The notes below the pieces were generated by a model, which saw only the letters and a program-made list of their open reading frames with translations, searched no databases and was not told the DNA's origin. Made by a program: the position numbers and the translations under genes. A DNA stretch of 40,981 bases, taken from the NCBI GenBank assembly GCA_003021745.1, contig PXQY01000109.1, positions 1-40,981 of the forward strand. Reading direction: 5' to 3'. This DNA comes from Halobacteriales archaeon QH_7_69_31. GTDB taxonomy: Archaea > Halobacteriota > Halobacteria > Halobacteriales > Haloarculaceae. Positions 16,044-23,724 of this stretch are shown here, one piece after another (the first letter of the stretch is position 1; every line of letters begins with the position of its first letter).

Positions 16044-16052
16044 ACTTAAGGA
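16044..16052 (-). promoter_or_regulatory. TATA-like element of the mrp operon
   Basis: TCCTTAAGT on the minus strand, centred 28 nt before the mrpA GTG. All seven downstream genes overlap, so this is probably the only operon promoter. Confidence 0.55.
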
Positions 16053-16070
16053 TTCCCAAACCGCCCCGGA

Positions 16071-16260
16071 CGGCTTTCGACACTCCCGGCGCTGTGCCGG
16101 TTCGGCGGCGACCCGCACGCCGACGACCCGCCGGCGGACGACGAGTTCTCGCCTGAGCGGTACCTCACGAAGCCGGGCAACTTCCACTGGGTCCAGTTAT
16201 AGACGGACGGCGACCACGTGTACGTCGGCGCCGAGCTGTACCCTCGCCACGACGGTGTAC
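16071..16260 (+). pseudogene. remnant of an unidentified protein's C-terminal part
   Basis: One plus-strand frame reads like real haloarchaeal protein: CRFGGDPHADDPPADDEFSP, then ERYLTKPGNFHWVQL, a TAG at 16200-16202, and in the same frame TDGDHVYVGAELYPRHDG. Composition and third-position GC match coding DNA, but no start or upstream domain is left because the mrpA promoter lies immediately before it. I do not recognise the family. It abuts the second DUF433/DUF5615 pair. Confidence 0.4.
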
Positions 16261-16270
16261 CGGACCGTCG

Positions 16271-16603
16271 TCACCACTCGCCAATGTTTACGACCGGCGG
16301 AAGCGCATCCGCGTCAGGAACCCACTCGGCGAGTGTGTCGACGCGCTCTGCGATGTCGCCGGTATCCATCGTGTCGTCCCCGTAGTAGAGAACTGTGACA
16401 CCGGCCGCCGTCTCCGGATCGAGGAAGTCCGGGTCGTGACTGAGAAGGAGGTACTCCTGGCGCCGCGCGAACTCCAGGATAGTACGGTCATCAGCGCCTT
16501 CGTTCAATATGGCAGGGACGTGAGTGGCCGAGTGACCCTTCACACGCAGGATTTCCGCGACACGAGGGCTGGTATTTTCGTCAACGAGAATCCTGTAACC
16601 CAT
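16271..16603 (-). CDS. DUF5615 PIN-like protein (putative toxin), copy 2
   Basis: A 110-residue PIN-like protein with YRILVDENTSPRVAEIL at the N-terminus and LLLSHDPDFLDPE in the middle, the family's conserved acidic residues. The gene overlaps the upstream DUF433 gene by 23 bp, an antitoxin-then-toxin order. It shares the fold with the copy at 1022-1375 but little sequence, so the two pairs are of separate origin. Confidence 0.8.
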   Translation of the reverse strand: MGYRILVDENTSPRVAEILRVKGHSATHVPAILNEGADDRTILEFARRQEYLLLSHDPDFLDPETAAGVTVLYYGDDTMDTGDIAERVDTLAEWVPDADALPPVVNIGEW

Positions 16604-16904
16604 CCGTCTCCTCGTCTCGTCCTCTCAGGAGTTCCGACAGCGAGGCCGCACCGGCATCTTTGGCCCGTTGCTCCCGCGCGCGACGCCGGCGCTCCACCGC
16701 TGCCATCTCCACGTCGTGCGTGTGGTAATACTGGAGGGCACCGTAGACGTCCGCGATATCGAGATTCAACTCCTCGGCGACCGCTGCTGCCGGTTTGCCG
16801 GCCTCCTCGACGAGGCCATGGATTCGGCTGACGGTCACCCGTCGCCCATCGATGTGGGGCTCGTCGTGAAGCTCCGTCACTATCTCGACTGACGACTGCG
16901 CCAT
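16581..16904 (-). CDS. DUF433 helix-turn-helix protein (putative antitoxin), copy 2
   Basis: A 107-residue protein with the DUF433 core DEPHIDGRRVTVSRIHGLVE and helix-turn-helix AVAEELNLDIADVYGALQYY, then a basic helix (ERRRRAREQRAKDAG). The ATG at 16904 is preferred to one at 16931 because a TATA-like element is centred 27-28 nt upstream of it and the longer start would lie within the promoter. It should neutralise the adjacent DUF5615 protein; this is inferred from family pairing. Confidence 0.8.
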   Translation of the reverse strand: MAQSSVEIVTELHDEPHIDGRRVTVSRIHGLVEEAGKPAAAVAEELNLDIADVYGALQYYHTHDVEMAAVERRRRAREQRAKDAGAASLSELLRGRDEETDGLQDSR

Positions 16905-16926
16905 GTCGAACCGTATCGCGTGACCG

Positions 16927-16936
16927 TACATAAACT
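16927..16936 (-). promoter_or_regulatory. TATA-like element of the second DUF433/DUF5615 pair
   Basis: AGTTTATGTA on the minus strand, about 27-28 nt before the ATG at 16904. Confidence 0.5.
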
Positions 16937-16973
16937 CGGGGCCGAATCAGCGATTCGGTCATCTCTATGAAGA

Positions 16974-17378
16974 CAGTCGCTGCCGGCCCTGCGAGACTCG
17001 CTCCGCTCGCGGTTCCCTCCCGCCCACCACGAGGCGCTCCCTGCGGTCGGTCCTCGCGGCTCGCGTGTCGTCGTTCCCGCTGGTCACTCCTCCCGCTCGC
17101 TCATCCGGCGGCGCTCCCTGTCGGTCGCACCCTCGGACTCGCTTCGCTCGCCCGACGAGCTCCCGCTCGACGCGTGCGACCGTCGCCTCAGGGCGACAGT
17201 CGCTGCCGGTCTCGCGGGAACGCCGGACGACGGTCCTGCTCGCCTCGCTCCGCTCGGCTGTGCGGGCTGCGTCGCCCGAGCTCCCGCTCGACGGGCACCG
17301 GTTTAGCCTACGGGCTCAACCGCTGCCGGTCCTGCGAGACTCGCTCCGCTCGTCTCGCGGGCTCCCAACGTCCTCGCC
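16974..17378. repeat. non-coding tract of short GC-rich direct repeats downstream of aspS
   Basis: No gene is seen in these 400 bases. CGCTGCCGG followed by CCTGCGAGACTCGCTCCGCTCG occurs near 16978-17009 and again at 17321-17352, with a diverged copy at 17201-17255. GAGCTCCCGCTCGACG occurs near 17157 and 17278. CTACGGGCTCA occurs near 17308 and 17380. The CTCGCTCCGCTCG words are themselves near-palindromic. The tract forms the 3' flank of aspS (minus strand). Confidence 0.6.
17092..17118 (+). repeat. left arm of a 27-bp inverted repeat flanking aspS
   Basis: CCCGCTCGCTCATCCGG plus CGGCGCTCCC; the reverse complement of 18768-18794 matches it at 26 of 27 positions. Confidence 0.6.
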
Positions 17379-18683
17379 CTACGGGCTCAGACGTTGGCGA
17401 TCTCGCGGGAACAGCACCGCCTCCCGGATGTTGTCCAGCTCGAGCATCGTCATCAGCAGGCGCTCGCCGCCGAGCCCCCAGCCGGCGTGGGGCGGCATGC
17501 CGTACCTGAACATCTCGGTGTAGTACTCGAAGGCCTCGGGCTCTAACCCCTGCCGTTCGAAGCCCTCGATGAGCCTCTCGCGGCGGTGCTCGCGCTGGCC
17601 GCCGGAGACCAGTTCCATCCGGGGATGCATAAGGTCGAAGCCCGTCGACAGATCCGGGTCGTCGTCGTGGTCCATGATGTAGAACGGCTTGATCTCGGCG
17701 GGCCAGTCGGTGACGAAGTAGTGGCCGCCGACGTCCCGGCCGAGCGCCCGCTCGCCCTCCGTCGGGAGGTCGTCGCCCCACACGAGCTGCTCGTCTAGCG
17801 CGCCGGTGGCGTTGACGCGGTCGATGGCGTCCTCGTAGGTGAACCGCGGGAACGGCGGCTCCGGCGGCTCGAACTCCTCGGCGAGGTCCAGCGCCTCCAG
17901 CTGGTCCCGGCAGTTCTCCGCGACGGCCTCGTAGGCCGCCACGACCACGGCCTCGCAGACGTCCATCGCGTCGTGGTGGTCGCAGAAGGCGCCCTCGAAG
18001 TCGATGGAGGTGGCCTCATTGAGGTGCCGCGGGGTGTTGTGCTCCTCGGCGCGGAAGATCGGGCCGATCTCGAAGACGCGCTCGACGTTCGAGCCCGCGA
18101 CGAGCTGTTTGAACAGCTGCGGGCTCTGGTTCATGAACGCCTCGCGGCCGAAGTAGGTGATGGGGAACAGCTCGGTGCCGCCCTCGGTGCCGGTGGCGAC
18201 GATCTTCGGCGTGTTGATCTCGGTGGCGTCGTGGGCGCGGAACGCCGCCCGGACCGCCCGCAGCACCTCGGCGCGGACCTCGAAGACGGCCTGGCCCTCC
18301 GCCCGCCGGAGGTCCAGCGTCCGGTTGTCGAGCCGGGTCGACAGCTCCGCCTCGACCTTCCCGCTCGGGTCCAGCGGCAGCTCGGTGTCCGCCGGCGCGA
18401 GGACCTCGACGGACTCGGGGACGACCTCGACGCCGGTCGGGGCGCGCTCTTCGGCCTCGACGGCGCCCGTCACGGCGACGACGGACTCCCGGTGGGCGCC
18501 CAGGCCGGTCTCGACCAGGTCGTCGGCCATCGCCTCCTTCTCGAACTTCACCTGGATCCGGCCGCTCGTGTCCCGCAGGATGAGGAAGGCGATGCCGCCG
18601 AGGTCCCGCAGCTCGTGGACCCACCCGGCGACGGTGACCTCCTCGCCCGGGGCGGCCTCGGCCGCGTACGTGCGCTCGTCCAT
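17379..18683 (-). CDS. aspS: aspartyl-tRNA synthetase (archaeal type)
   Basis: It charges tRNA-Asp (in non-discriminating forms also tRNA-Asn) with aspartate. The 434-residue class II synthetase is complete: an N-terminal OB-fold anticodon-binding domain ([21 protein letters not shown]), motif 2 region [24 protein letters not shown], the motif 3 region [14 protein letters not shown], and the C-terminal [11 protein letters not shown]. No bacterial insertion domain is present. The specificity class cannot be decided from sequence alone. A TATA-like element lies 27 nt before the ATG. A 27-bp inverted repeat surrounds the gene. Confidence 0.95.
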   Translation of the reverse strand: MDERTYAAEAAPGEEVTVAGWVHELRDLGGIAFLILRDTSGRIQVKFEKEAMADDLVETGLGAHRESVVAVTGAVEAEERAPTGVEVVPESVEVLAPADTELPLDPSGKVEAELSTRLDNRTLDLRRAEGQAVFEVRAEVLRAVRAAFRAHDATEINTPKIVATGTEGGTELFPITYFGREAFMNQSPQLFKQLVAGSNVERVFEIGPIFRAEEHNTPRHLNEATSIDFEGAFCDHHDAMDVCEAVVVAAYEAVAENCRDQLEALDLAEEFEPPEPPFPRFTYEDAIDRVNATGALDEQLVWGDDLPTEGERALGRDVGGHYFVTDWPAEIKPFYIMDHDDDPDLSTGFDLMHPRMELVSGGQREHRRERLIEGFERQGLEPEAFEYYTEMFRYGMPPHAGWGLGGERLLMTMLELDNIREAVLFPRDRQRLSP

Positions 18684-18705
18684 AGCCCGGATTCAGGGGG
18701 CCGTC

Positions 18706-18714
18706 CCTTAAGTC
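18706..18714 (-). promoter_or_regulatory. TATA-like element of aspS
   Basis: GACTTAAGG on the minus strand, about 27 nt before the ATG at 18683. Confidence 0.5.
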
Positions 18715-18767
18715 ACACTTTCTCCCGTCGAGGGCGTCCGGGTCGTGGGCCGGGCGGCGCGACCATC

Positions 18768-18794
18768 GGGAGCGCCGCCGGATGGGCGAGCGGG
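18768..18794 (-). repeat. right arm of the 27-bp inverted repeat flanking aspS
   Basis: Inverted copy of 17092-17118 with a single mismatch; it lies in the 225-bp gap between aspS and the ZIP transporter gene, where no gene is visible. Confidence 0.6.
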
Positions 18795-18908
18795 AGGCGC
18801 GAGTGAGGCCTCGGAACGGGCGAGCGGCGAAGCCGCGCGCCGGCCCGCCAGCCGAGCCCGGGTTCGCGGAGCGGTTCACGGTCAGTCTCGAGAGGCCGGT
18901 ACCGCTGC

Positions 18909-20198
18909 TCAGACCACGACGAGGATGCCGGTGGCGTACATGACGGCGAAGCCGACGAGGAACGACAGCAGGTTCGTCGCGCTCGCCACGCGCCCGTCGG
19001 CGGCCCGGACCAGGCGGGCGAGTTCCCAGTCGACCTGGAGGATGGCCCCGACCCCCACGGCGAGGAACAAGGCACCGAGCGTCGGCGAGAACGCGACGCC
19101 GCCGATCCAGCCGCCCAGGATGACGGGCGCCCCGGCGAGCAGGCCCAGCGCCGCGAAGTGCCGGAGCGCGGGCCGCTCGCCGTCGGCGACCGGCGCGACC
19201 ACCGCCGGCCCCTCGGTCACGTTGTGGAGCATGAAGCCGACGACGAGGAACGTACCGAGCGAGACGCGGCCCAGCGCGAACGAACTCCCGATGGCAAGCC
19301 CCTCCGCGAGGTTGTGGAGACCGATGCCGAGCGCCACCAGGTAGGCGACCCAGAGCCCGCCGGCGGCGCGGTCGTCCCCGGCGGCGACCCGGCGCTCGCG
19401 CCAGGCGCTGACCGCCTGGACGGACAGCAGCGCGCCGACGACGCCGAGGACGACCAGGAGCGGGCCCTCGTAGACGCCGGGGATCCGGTCGGCGAGTTCG
19501 AACGCCTCGAACGCCGCATCGAACGCGAGAAAGGCGAGCACGCCGGCGGCGAAAAGCAACATGGCGTGCAGCGCGCGGTCACTCATCGACCGGATGAACG
19601 GGAACCACAGCATCCCGAGCACGACCGGGATGATCCCGACGAAGACCCCGACGAGCGCCAGCGTCACCAGCACCGTCGCGGTCATCCCGGGCGACGCCTG
19701 TGGGGCCACGATGGTGTGGCTCACCGTGGTGCCGTCGGCCAACAGCAGGTCGACGTGGAGGTCCCACCCGGGCGTCCAGTGGTAGGGAACGACGATGCGG
19801 GCGCTCTGTCGCGGCGCCAGGGTCCGGTCGCCGCCGGCGCCCTCGACGCGGAACTCCCAGTAGGCCTCGTCGACGAGCACCTGCGAGAATGTGACGGATT
19901 CGGGGCCGTTGTTGGTCACGTGGAGGACGACGGTGTCGTCGGACGGCATGGTGGCGTGGGTGACGGTCACGTCGGGGAGCGGCTCGCCGCTCTGGACACC
20001 GGAAAGCGGCGAGGCGAACAGGAACAGCCCGAGGACGGCGACGAGCAGGACGACGGGGACAAGTGCAGCGACCCATTGCGGGAGGCCGAGCGGCCGCGTC
20101 GGCTCCTCCCCGGGCTCGACGCCTCCGTCGGTCGTCCGGTCGGCGGTCGCGGCGGCGGCGTGGTCCTCGCCGCCGTCCTCGACATCGGTGTCGGCCAC
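18909..20198 (-). CDS. ZIP-family metal transporter with extracellular beta-domain
   Basis: A divalent metal permease of 429 residues. It has an acidic N-terminus, one hydrophobic helix (WVAALVPVVLLVAVLGLFLF), then about 110 residues resembling an immunoglobulin-like outer domain (VTVTHATMPSDDTVVLHVTN ... LLLADGTTVSHTIV). The ZIP core follows, with LGIGLHNLAEGLAIG and GFMLHNVTEGPAVVAP, the paired His/Asn/Glu metal-binding helices of ZIP proteins. The GTG at 20198 follows the multicopper oxidase TGA (20200-20202) by one base, so the two are translated together. The metal (Fe, Mn, Zn or Cu) cannot be read from sequence; direction is inward by family rule. Confidence 0.85.
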   Translation of the reverse strand: MADTDVEDGGEDHAAAATADRTTDGGVEPGEEPTRPLGLPQWVAALVPVVLLVAVLGLFLFASPLSGVQSGEPLPDVTVTHATMPSDDTVVLHVTNNGPESVTFSQVLVDEAYWEFRVEGAGGDRTLAPRQSARIVVPYHWTPGWDLHVDLLLADGTTVSHTIVAPQASPGMTATVLVTLALVGVFVGIIPVVLGMLWFPFIRSMSDRALHAMLLFAAGVLAFLAFDAAFEAFELADRIPGVYEGPLLVVLGVVGALLSVQAVSAWRERRVAAGDDRAAGGLWVAYLVALGIGLHNLAEGLAIGSSFALGRVSLGTFLVVGFMLHNVTEGPAVVAPVADGERPALRHFAALGLLAGAPVILGGWIGGVAFSPTLGALFLAVGVGAILQVDWELARLVRAADGRVASATNLLSFLVGFAVMYATGILVVV

Positions 20199-20199
20199 C

Positions 20200-21444
20200 T
20201 CAGACCACCTCGAAGAAGCTCATCCAGCCGAGTTCGACGAACTCCGACTGGTGGGCGTGGAACATGTACAGGCCGGGGTCGTGGTCGGCGTAGTCGAGTT
20301 CGACGATGCCGCGCTGGGCCTGGCACTGCATGACGGTGTCGACGGTCGCGTCCGTCGGGAGCAGTGTCGTCCCGTGGTCGTAGTAGTCGAAGAACTGCGA
20401 GTGGGTGTGAAAGGAGTTGATGGGGTCGAACTCGACGGCATTGACGAGGTAGACGCGCTGTCGGTCGGTGCGGTCGATCCGGATCGGCCGCCTGGTCTCG
20501 CCCGGCTGCCAGGTGCCCTCGCCGTCGGTGTCGCCGACGCCGTAGGCGAACGCGCGGGTGTTGGCGGCGTAGACCTCGTTCTCGCCGTCGAAGTCCGTGT
20601 CGAAGCCGTTCATCACCACCACCAACTCCGTGACGTCGTCGTTTGCGGGGTACTGGTGGTTCCGGGATTCGGCCTCGGCGACGAGCCGGGCGCGGAACTC
20701 GTCGGTGATGGGCCCGTGATAGTTGACGTACTCGCGGGGTCGTTCGGCGACCCGTTCCGGGTCGGGGTCGACGACGATGGTGCCGTAGAGGCCGCGGTGG
20801 ATGTGCGCCTTCAGGGGGAGCGAGTGGCAGTGATAGAGGTGGACGCCGGCAGGTTGGGCGACCCACTCGTAGGTGAACGACTCGCCGGACGAAACCACCC
20901 CGGGCCCGGTCTGCGGGACGCCGTCCATCCGCGGGTTGGTGTTCTTCAGGTGCGGATGGATGGTGTGGGCGTGCTCGCCGGCGTTGGTGAACTCGATCCG
21001 GACGAGGTCGCCCTCCTCGACCCGGAGCGTGGGGCCGGGGACCTGGCCGTTGTAGGCCCACGCCGAGAACTCGACGCCCGGGGCGATCGTGATCGTGGTG
21101 TCGACAGCGACCAGTTCGAACTCGCGGACGGTCCGGCCGTCCTCGTCGTAGACGGCCTGGGGGACGGTGTCCTGGCCGTCGCGGCCGGTGTTGAACGTCG
21201 AGAGGAACTCGTGTGGGTCGAAGTCGGTGTCGCGGTACTCGTCGACGGCGCCGAAGGTGCCGTGGTCCTCCTCCCCGTGGCCGCTCGTGGCGGTCGCCCC
21301 CGATCCGCCGAGGCCGACGGCGGCGCTGCCGGCGACGCCGAGGCCGCCGAGGACGGTTCGGCGGTTCACGCCGATCGACTCGACCAGCCGCGACTCGAGG
21401 CGGTCCGTGACTTCGGCCGCCCTTGCGTAGTTTATCGACGGCAT
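20200..21444 (-). CDS. two-domain multicopper oxidase, twin-arginine exported
   Basis: A 414-residue cupredoxin protein. A twin-arginine signal is visible (NRRTVLGGLGVAGSAAVGL, Arg pair about residue 28). Domain 1 carries HAHTIHPHLKN and HLYHCHSLPLKAHIHRGLYG, a type 1 copper Cys/His pattern with trinuclear-site HxH ligands. Domain 2 carries FHTHSQFFDYY and YMFHAHQSEFVELGWM. The arrangement, with type 1 copper in domain 1, fits two-domain oxidases rather than classic three-domain laccases; a nitrite-reductase-like role cannot be excluded. The ATG at 21444 has GGGAG six bases upstream; a GTG at 21495 would add 17 residues. It is coupled to the ZIP transporter, which suggests metal oxidation linked to uptake. 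Confidence 0.82.
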   Translation of the reverse strand: MPSINYARAAEVTDRLESRLVESIGVNRRTVLGGLGVAGSAAVGLGGSGATATSGHGEEDHGTFGAVDEYRDTDFDPHEFLSTFNTGRDGQDTVPQAVYDEDGRTVREFELVAVDTTITIAPGVEFSAWAYNGQVPGPTLRVEEGDLVRIEFTNAGEHAHTIHPHLKNTNPRMDGVPQTGPGVVSSGESFTYEWVAQPAGVHLYHCHSLPLKAHIHRGLYGTIVVDPDPERVAERPREYVNYHGPITDEFRARLVAEAESRNHQYPANDDVTELVVVMNGFDTDFDGENEVYAANTRAFAYGVGDTDGEGTWQPGETRRPIRIDRTDRQRVYLVNAVEFDPINSFHTHSQFFDYYDHGTTLLPTDATVDTVMQCQAQRGIVELDYADHDPGLYMFHAHQSEFVELGWMSFFEVV

Positions 21445-21510
21445 CCCTTCTCCCGGTGTCGCTGGATCATGGCTCGCCGTTCGGGGAGGCGACACTTGAA
21501 TTTGACGCGT

Positions 21511-21519
21511 CTAAACCTA
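21511..21519 (-). promoter_or_regulatory. possible TATA-like element before the oxidase-ZIP operon
   Basis: TAGGTTTAG on the minus strand within an AT-richer stretch (21496-21545). It would start transcription near 21489, giving a leader of about 45 nt before the ATG at 21444. Near-repeats GTCTAAAC and GACTAAC beside it could be an operator, but no known regulator motif is matched convincingly. Confidence 0.3.
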
Positions 21520-21669
21520 TCGTTCGAGTAGACTAACGAATAGTTTTGCACGACGCTCTCGGGGGCCGGGACGGGGCTGTCGGTTCCGCAGGTAGCCGTA
21601 TCGACGTCCCTACAGCGGGGCGATGTCGGTCCCGAGGTCCGCGGTGGGTCGCCCGGTGGGGGCCCGGCG

Positions 21670-23046
21670 TCAGGCGTCCTCGTCCGGCGGGCTTTCGGCC
21701 GTCCGGGGCTCGTAGGCCTCGGTCTTCACGAGCCGCGCCCGCAGGATCCGGGTGTTCTCGACGCGGTCGACGTAGATGTCCAGACCGTCGTACTCGATGG
21801 TCTCGCCCTCCTCGACGAGGCGGCCGGCGCGGTTGAAGATGAAGCCCGCGATGGTCTCGAACTCCTCGCCCTCGGGGATGTCGACCTCGAGGGTCTCGTT
21901 GACCTCGTCGATGTTCACCGCGCCCTTCAGGATGGCCGTCCGGTCGTCGACGACCTCGATCGGCTCCTCCTCGCCGGACTGGAGGATCTCGCCGACGATC
22001 TCCTCGGTGACGTCCTCCATCGTCACCATCCCCTCCGTGGTCCCGAACTCGTCGATGACGATCACCATGTGCATCCGGTTTTCGCGCATCTCGGCCAGCA
22101 GGTCGTCGACGTTCTTCGACTCGGGGACGTGGAGGGTTTCCTCGATGAGGTCCTCGAGTTCGACTGCGTCGTTCTCGCCGTAGGTGTAGTCCCGGACGAG
22201 ATCGGAGACGTCGACGACGCCCAGGACGTTATCGAGGCTGCCGTCGTACACCGGCAGCCGCGTGTGGCCGGACTGGACGCAGGCCTGGATGGCCTCGTCG
22301 ATGCTCGCGTCCTTCGGGACGGCCTCCATGTCGAGCCGCGGCGTCATGACCTCCTTGGCGATGGTGTTCGTAAAGCGGAAGATCCGCTGGAGCATCTCCC
22401 GTTCGTCCTCCTCGAGGACGCCGGCGCGCTCGCCGGTCTCGATGATGTCGCGGATCTCCTCGCGGGTGACGTACGTCGACTCGATCTCGCTGCGGCCGCC
22501 GGTCACCCGGTTGAGCTGGCGGGTGAGGTAGTCGAACGTGACGACGAGCGGGAAGAGCAGGTACTCCGAAAGCTCCAGCGGCTTCGAGATGCGGAGCGCC
22601 CACGACTCGGTGTTCTCGACGGCGTAGGACTTCGGGGCACTCTCGCCGAACAGGAGCACCAGGGCGGTGATGCCGAACGTGGCCACGAAGACCGCGACCG
22701 ACTGGGAGACGTAGATGGCGAGAAGCCCCGTGGCGATGGAGGACATCGCGATGTTGACGACGTTGTTGCCGACGAGGATGGTGACGAGCAGGCGGTGGGG
22801 GTCCTCTTTGAGAGCCTGCAGCGTCGACGCGCCACGGCGTCCGTCGTCCACCATCGCCTCGACGCGGTGGGGCGCGAGCGAGAACATCGCGATCTCCGAG
22901 GAGGAGAAGAAGGCCGACAATGCGAGCAGCACCACGATGGTGGTGCCCCCGACCGCCGCGACGACCCAGTCGCTGACCGGGGCGCCGGCCGCGCCGCCGC
23001 CCACCTGCAGCACTGCCAGCGGCAGGAACCACGCGACAGAGCCCAT
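21670..23046 (-). CDS. CNNM/CorC (HlyC/CorC) family membrane protein with CBS pair
   Basis: A 458-residue protein: a DUF21/CNNM membrane domain with three to four helices (LLALSAFFSSSEIAMFSLAPHRVE, LVGNNVVNIAMSSIATGLLA, LVLLFGESAPKSYAVEN), a pair of CBS domains (VMTPRLDMEAVPKD ... TRLPVYDGSLDNVLGVV; MVIVIDEFGTTEGMVTMEDVTEEIVGEI) and a C-terminal CorC/HlyC domain (FETIAGFIFNRAGRLVEEGE). It probably exports or senses Mg2+ or another cation, with CBS domains binding adenine nucleotides. It is complete. A TATA-like element lies 32 nt upstream. Confidence 0.9.
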   Translation of the reverse strand: MGSVAWFLPLAVLQVGGGAAGAPVSDWVVAAVGGTTIVVLLALSAFFSSSEIAMFSLAPHRVEAMVDDGRRGASTLQALKEDPHRLLVTILVGNNVVNIAMSSIATGLLAIYVSQSVAVFVATFGITALVLLFGESAPKSYAVENTESWALRISKPLELSEYLLFPLVVTFDYLTRQLNRVTGGRSEIESTYVTREEIRDIIETGERAGVLEEDEREMLQRIFRFTNTIAKEVMTPRLDMEAVPKDASIDEAIQACVQSGHTRLPVYDGSLDNVLGVVDVSDLVRDYTYGENDAVELEDLIEETLHVPESKNVDDLLAEMRENRMHMVIVIDEFGTTEGMVTMEDVTEEIVGEILQSGEEEPIEVVDDRTAILKGAVNIDEVNETLEVDIPEGEEFETIAGFIFNRAGRLVEEGETIEYDGLDIYVDRVENTRILRARLVKTEAYEPRTAESPPDEDA

Positions 23047-23074
23047 CCGGACGTGCGGGTTTCCGTGGGACCGG

Positions 23075-23082
23075 GATTAAGG
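23075..23082 (-). promoter_or_regulatory. TATA-like element of the CNNM/CorC gene
   Basis: CCTTAATC on the minus strand, about 32 nt before the ATG at 23046. Confidence 0.4.
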
Positions 23083-23332
23083 CTTGCCATCACCACGGCC
23101 GACGCGTCCCCGCCGTCCGTCCGCGATCGACTGCATGTTTGGCCCGGAATCTCCGGCGTCCTGAACGCCGGCGCCCCGCCGTCGGCGGCTGCACCTCGCG
23201 CCGGGGATTCGCGGCCGGGTGCGGCACGCCGGTGTCTTCCGCGCTGGCATCCGCCGGTCGGCCAGCCATCGCGTTCCACCGATATCTTCGCCCGGTCGCC
23301 CGGCCGCCTGCCGGTCGCACACGACGGCGACA
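23083..23332. other. intergenic stretch without recognisable gene
   Basis: The divergent region between the CNNM gene and the GST-like operon is GC-rich in all frames. No frame shows family wording, start context or coding-like composition. Confidence 0.5.
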
Positions 23333-23340
23333 CCCTTAGG
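23333..23340 (+). promoter_or_regulatory. TATA-like element of the GST-redoxin-YrdC operon
   Basis: CCCTTAGG, centred 28 nt before the ATG at 23365. Confidence 0.45.
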
Positions 23341-23364
23341 CGGCGGCCGGCCGTACCGACGGCC

Positions 23365-23724
23365 ATGTCAGACGAGGATACCGACCCGGCGATCACGCTC
23401 TACCGGCTCCAGGCCTGCCCGTTCTGCGAGCGCGTCGTGCGGACGCTCGACGAACTCGACGTGCCGTACCACTCGCGGTTCGTCGAGGCGCGACACTCCC
23501 GGCGGGACGGCGTCAAGCGCCGCTCCGGCGCCCGCACCGTCCCGGCGATCGTCGACGCCTCGACCGGCGTGACGATGAGCGAGAGCGCCAACATCGTCGA
23601 GTACCTCGAGACGACGTACGGCGGCGGCGAGGCTCCGGAGGAGCCCCGAACCGACGGTGGAGCCGTCGGTGGCGGCGCCGACCCCGGCCGGGCCACGGCT
23701 CGCGCCGCCGGGGAGGCCGAATGA
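23365..23724 (+). CDS. glutathione S-transferase N-terminal-like / glutaredoxin-fold protein
   Basis: A 119-residue thioredoxin-fold protein. ITLYRLQACPFCERVVRTLDELDVPY has a CPFC redox pair at the usual place. RTVPAIVDASTGVTMSESANIVEYLETTYG contains the cis-Pro and the SES glutathione-site signature of GST N-terminal domains. No GST helical domain follows; the last 30 residues are a Gly/Pro/Ala tail. It probably reduces disulfides with gamma-glutamylcysteine-type thiols (inference). The stop overlaps the redoxin ATG by 4 bp. Confidence 0.82.
   Translation: MSDEDTDPAITLYRLQACPFCERVVRTLDELDVPYHSRFVEARHSRRDGVKRRSGARTVPAIVDASTGVTMSESANIVEYLETTYGGGEAPEEPRTDGGAVGGGADPGRATARAAGEAE

Noticed and set aside
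16974-17378. CRISPR array
   Set aside because: Copies are few, irregularly spaced, of unequal length and lack unique spacers of constant size; no cas genes adjoin.
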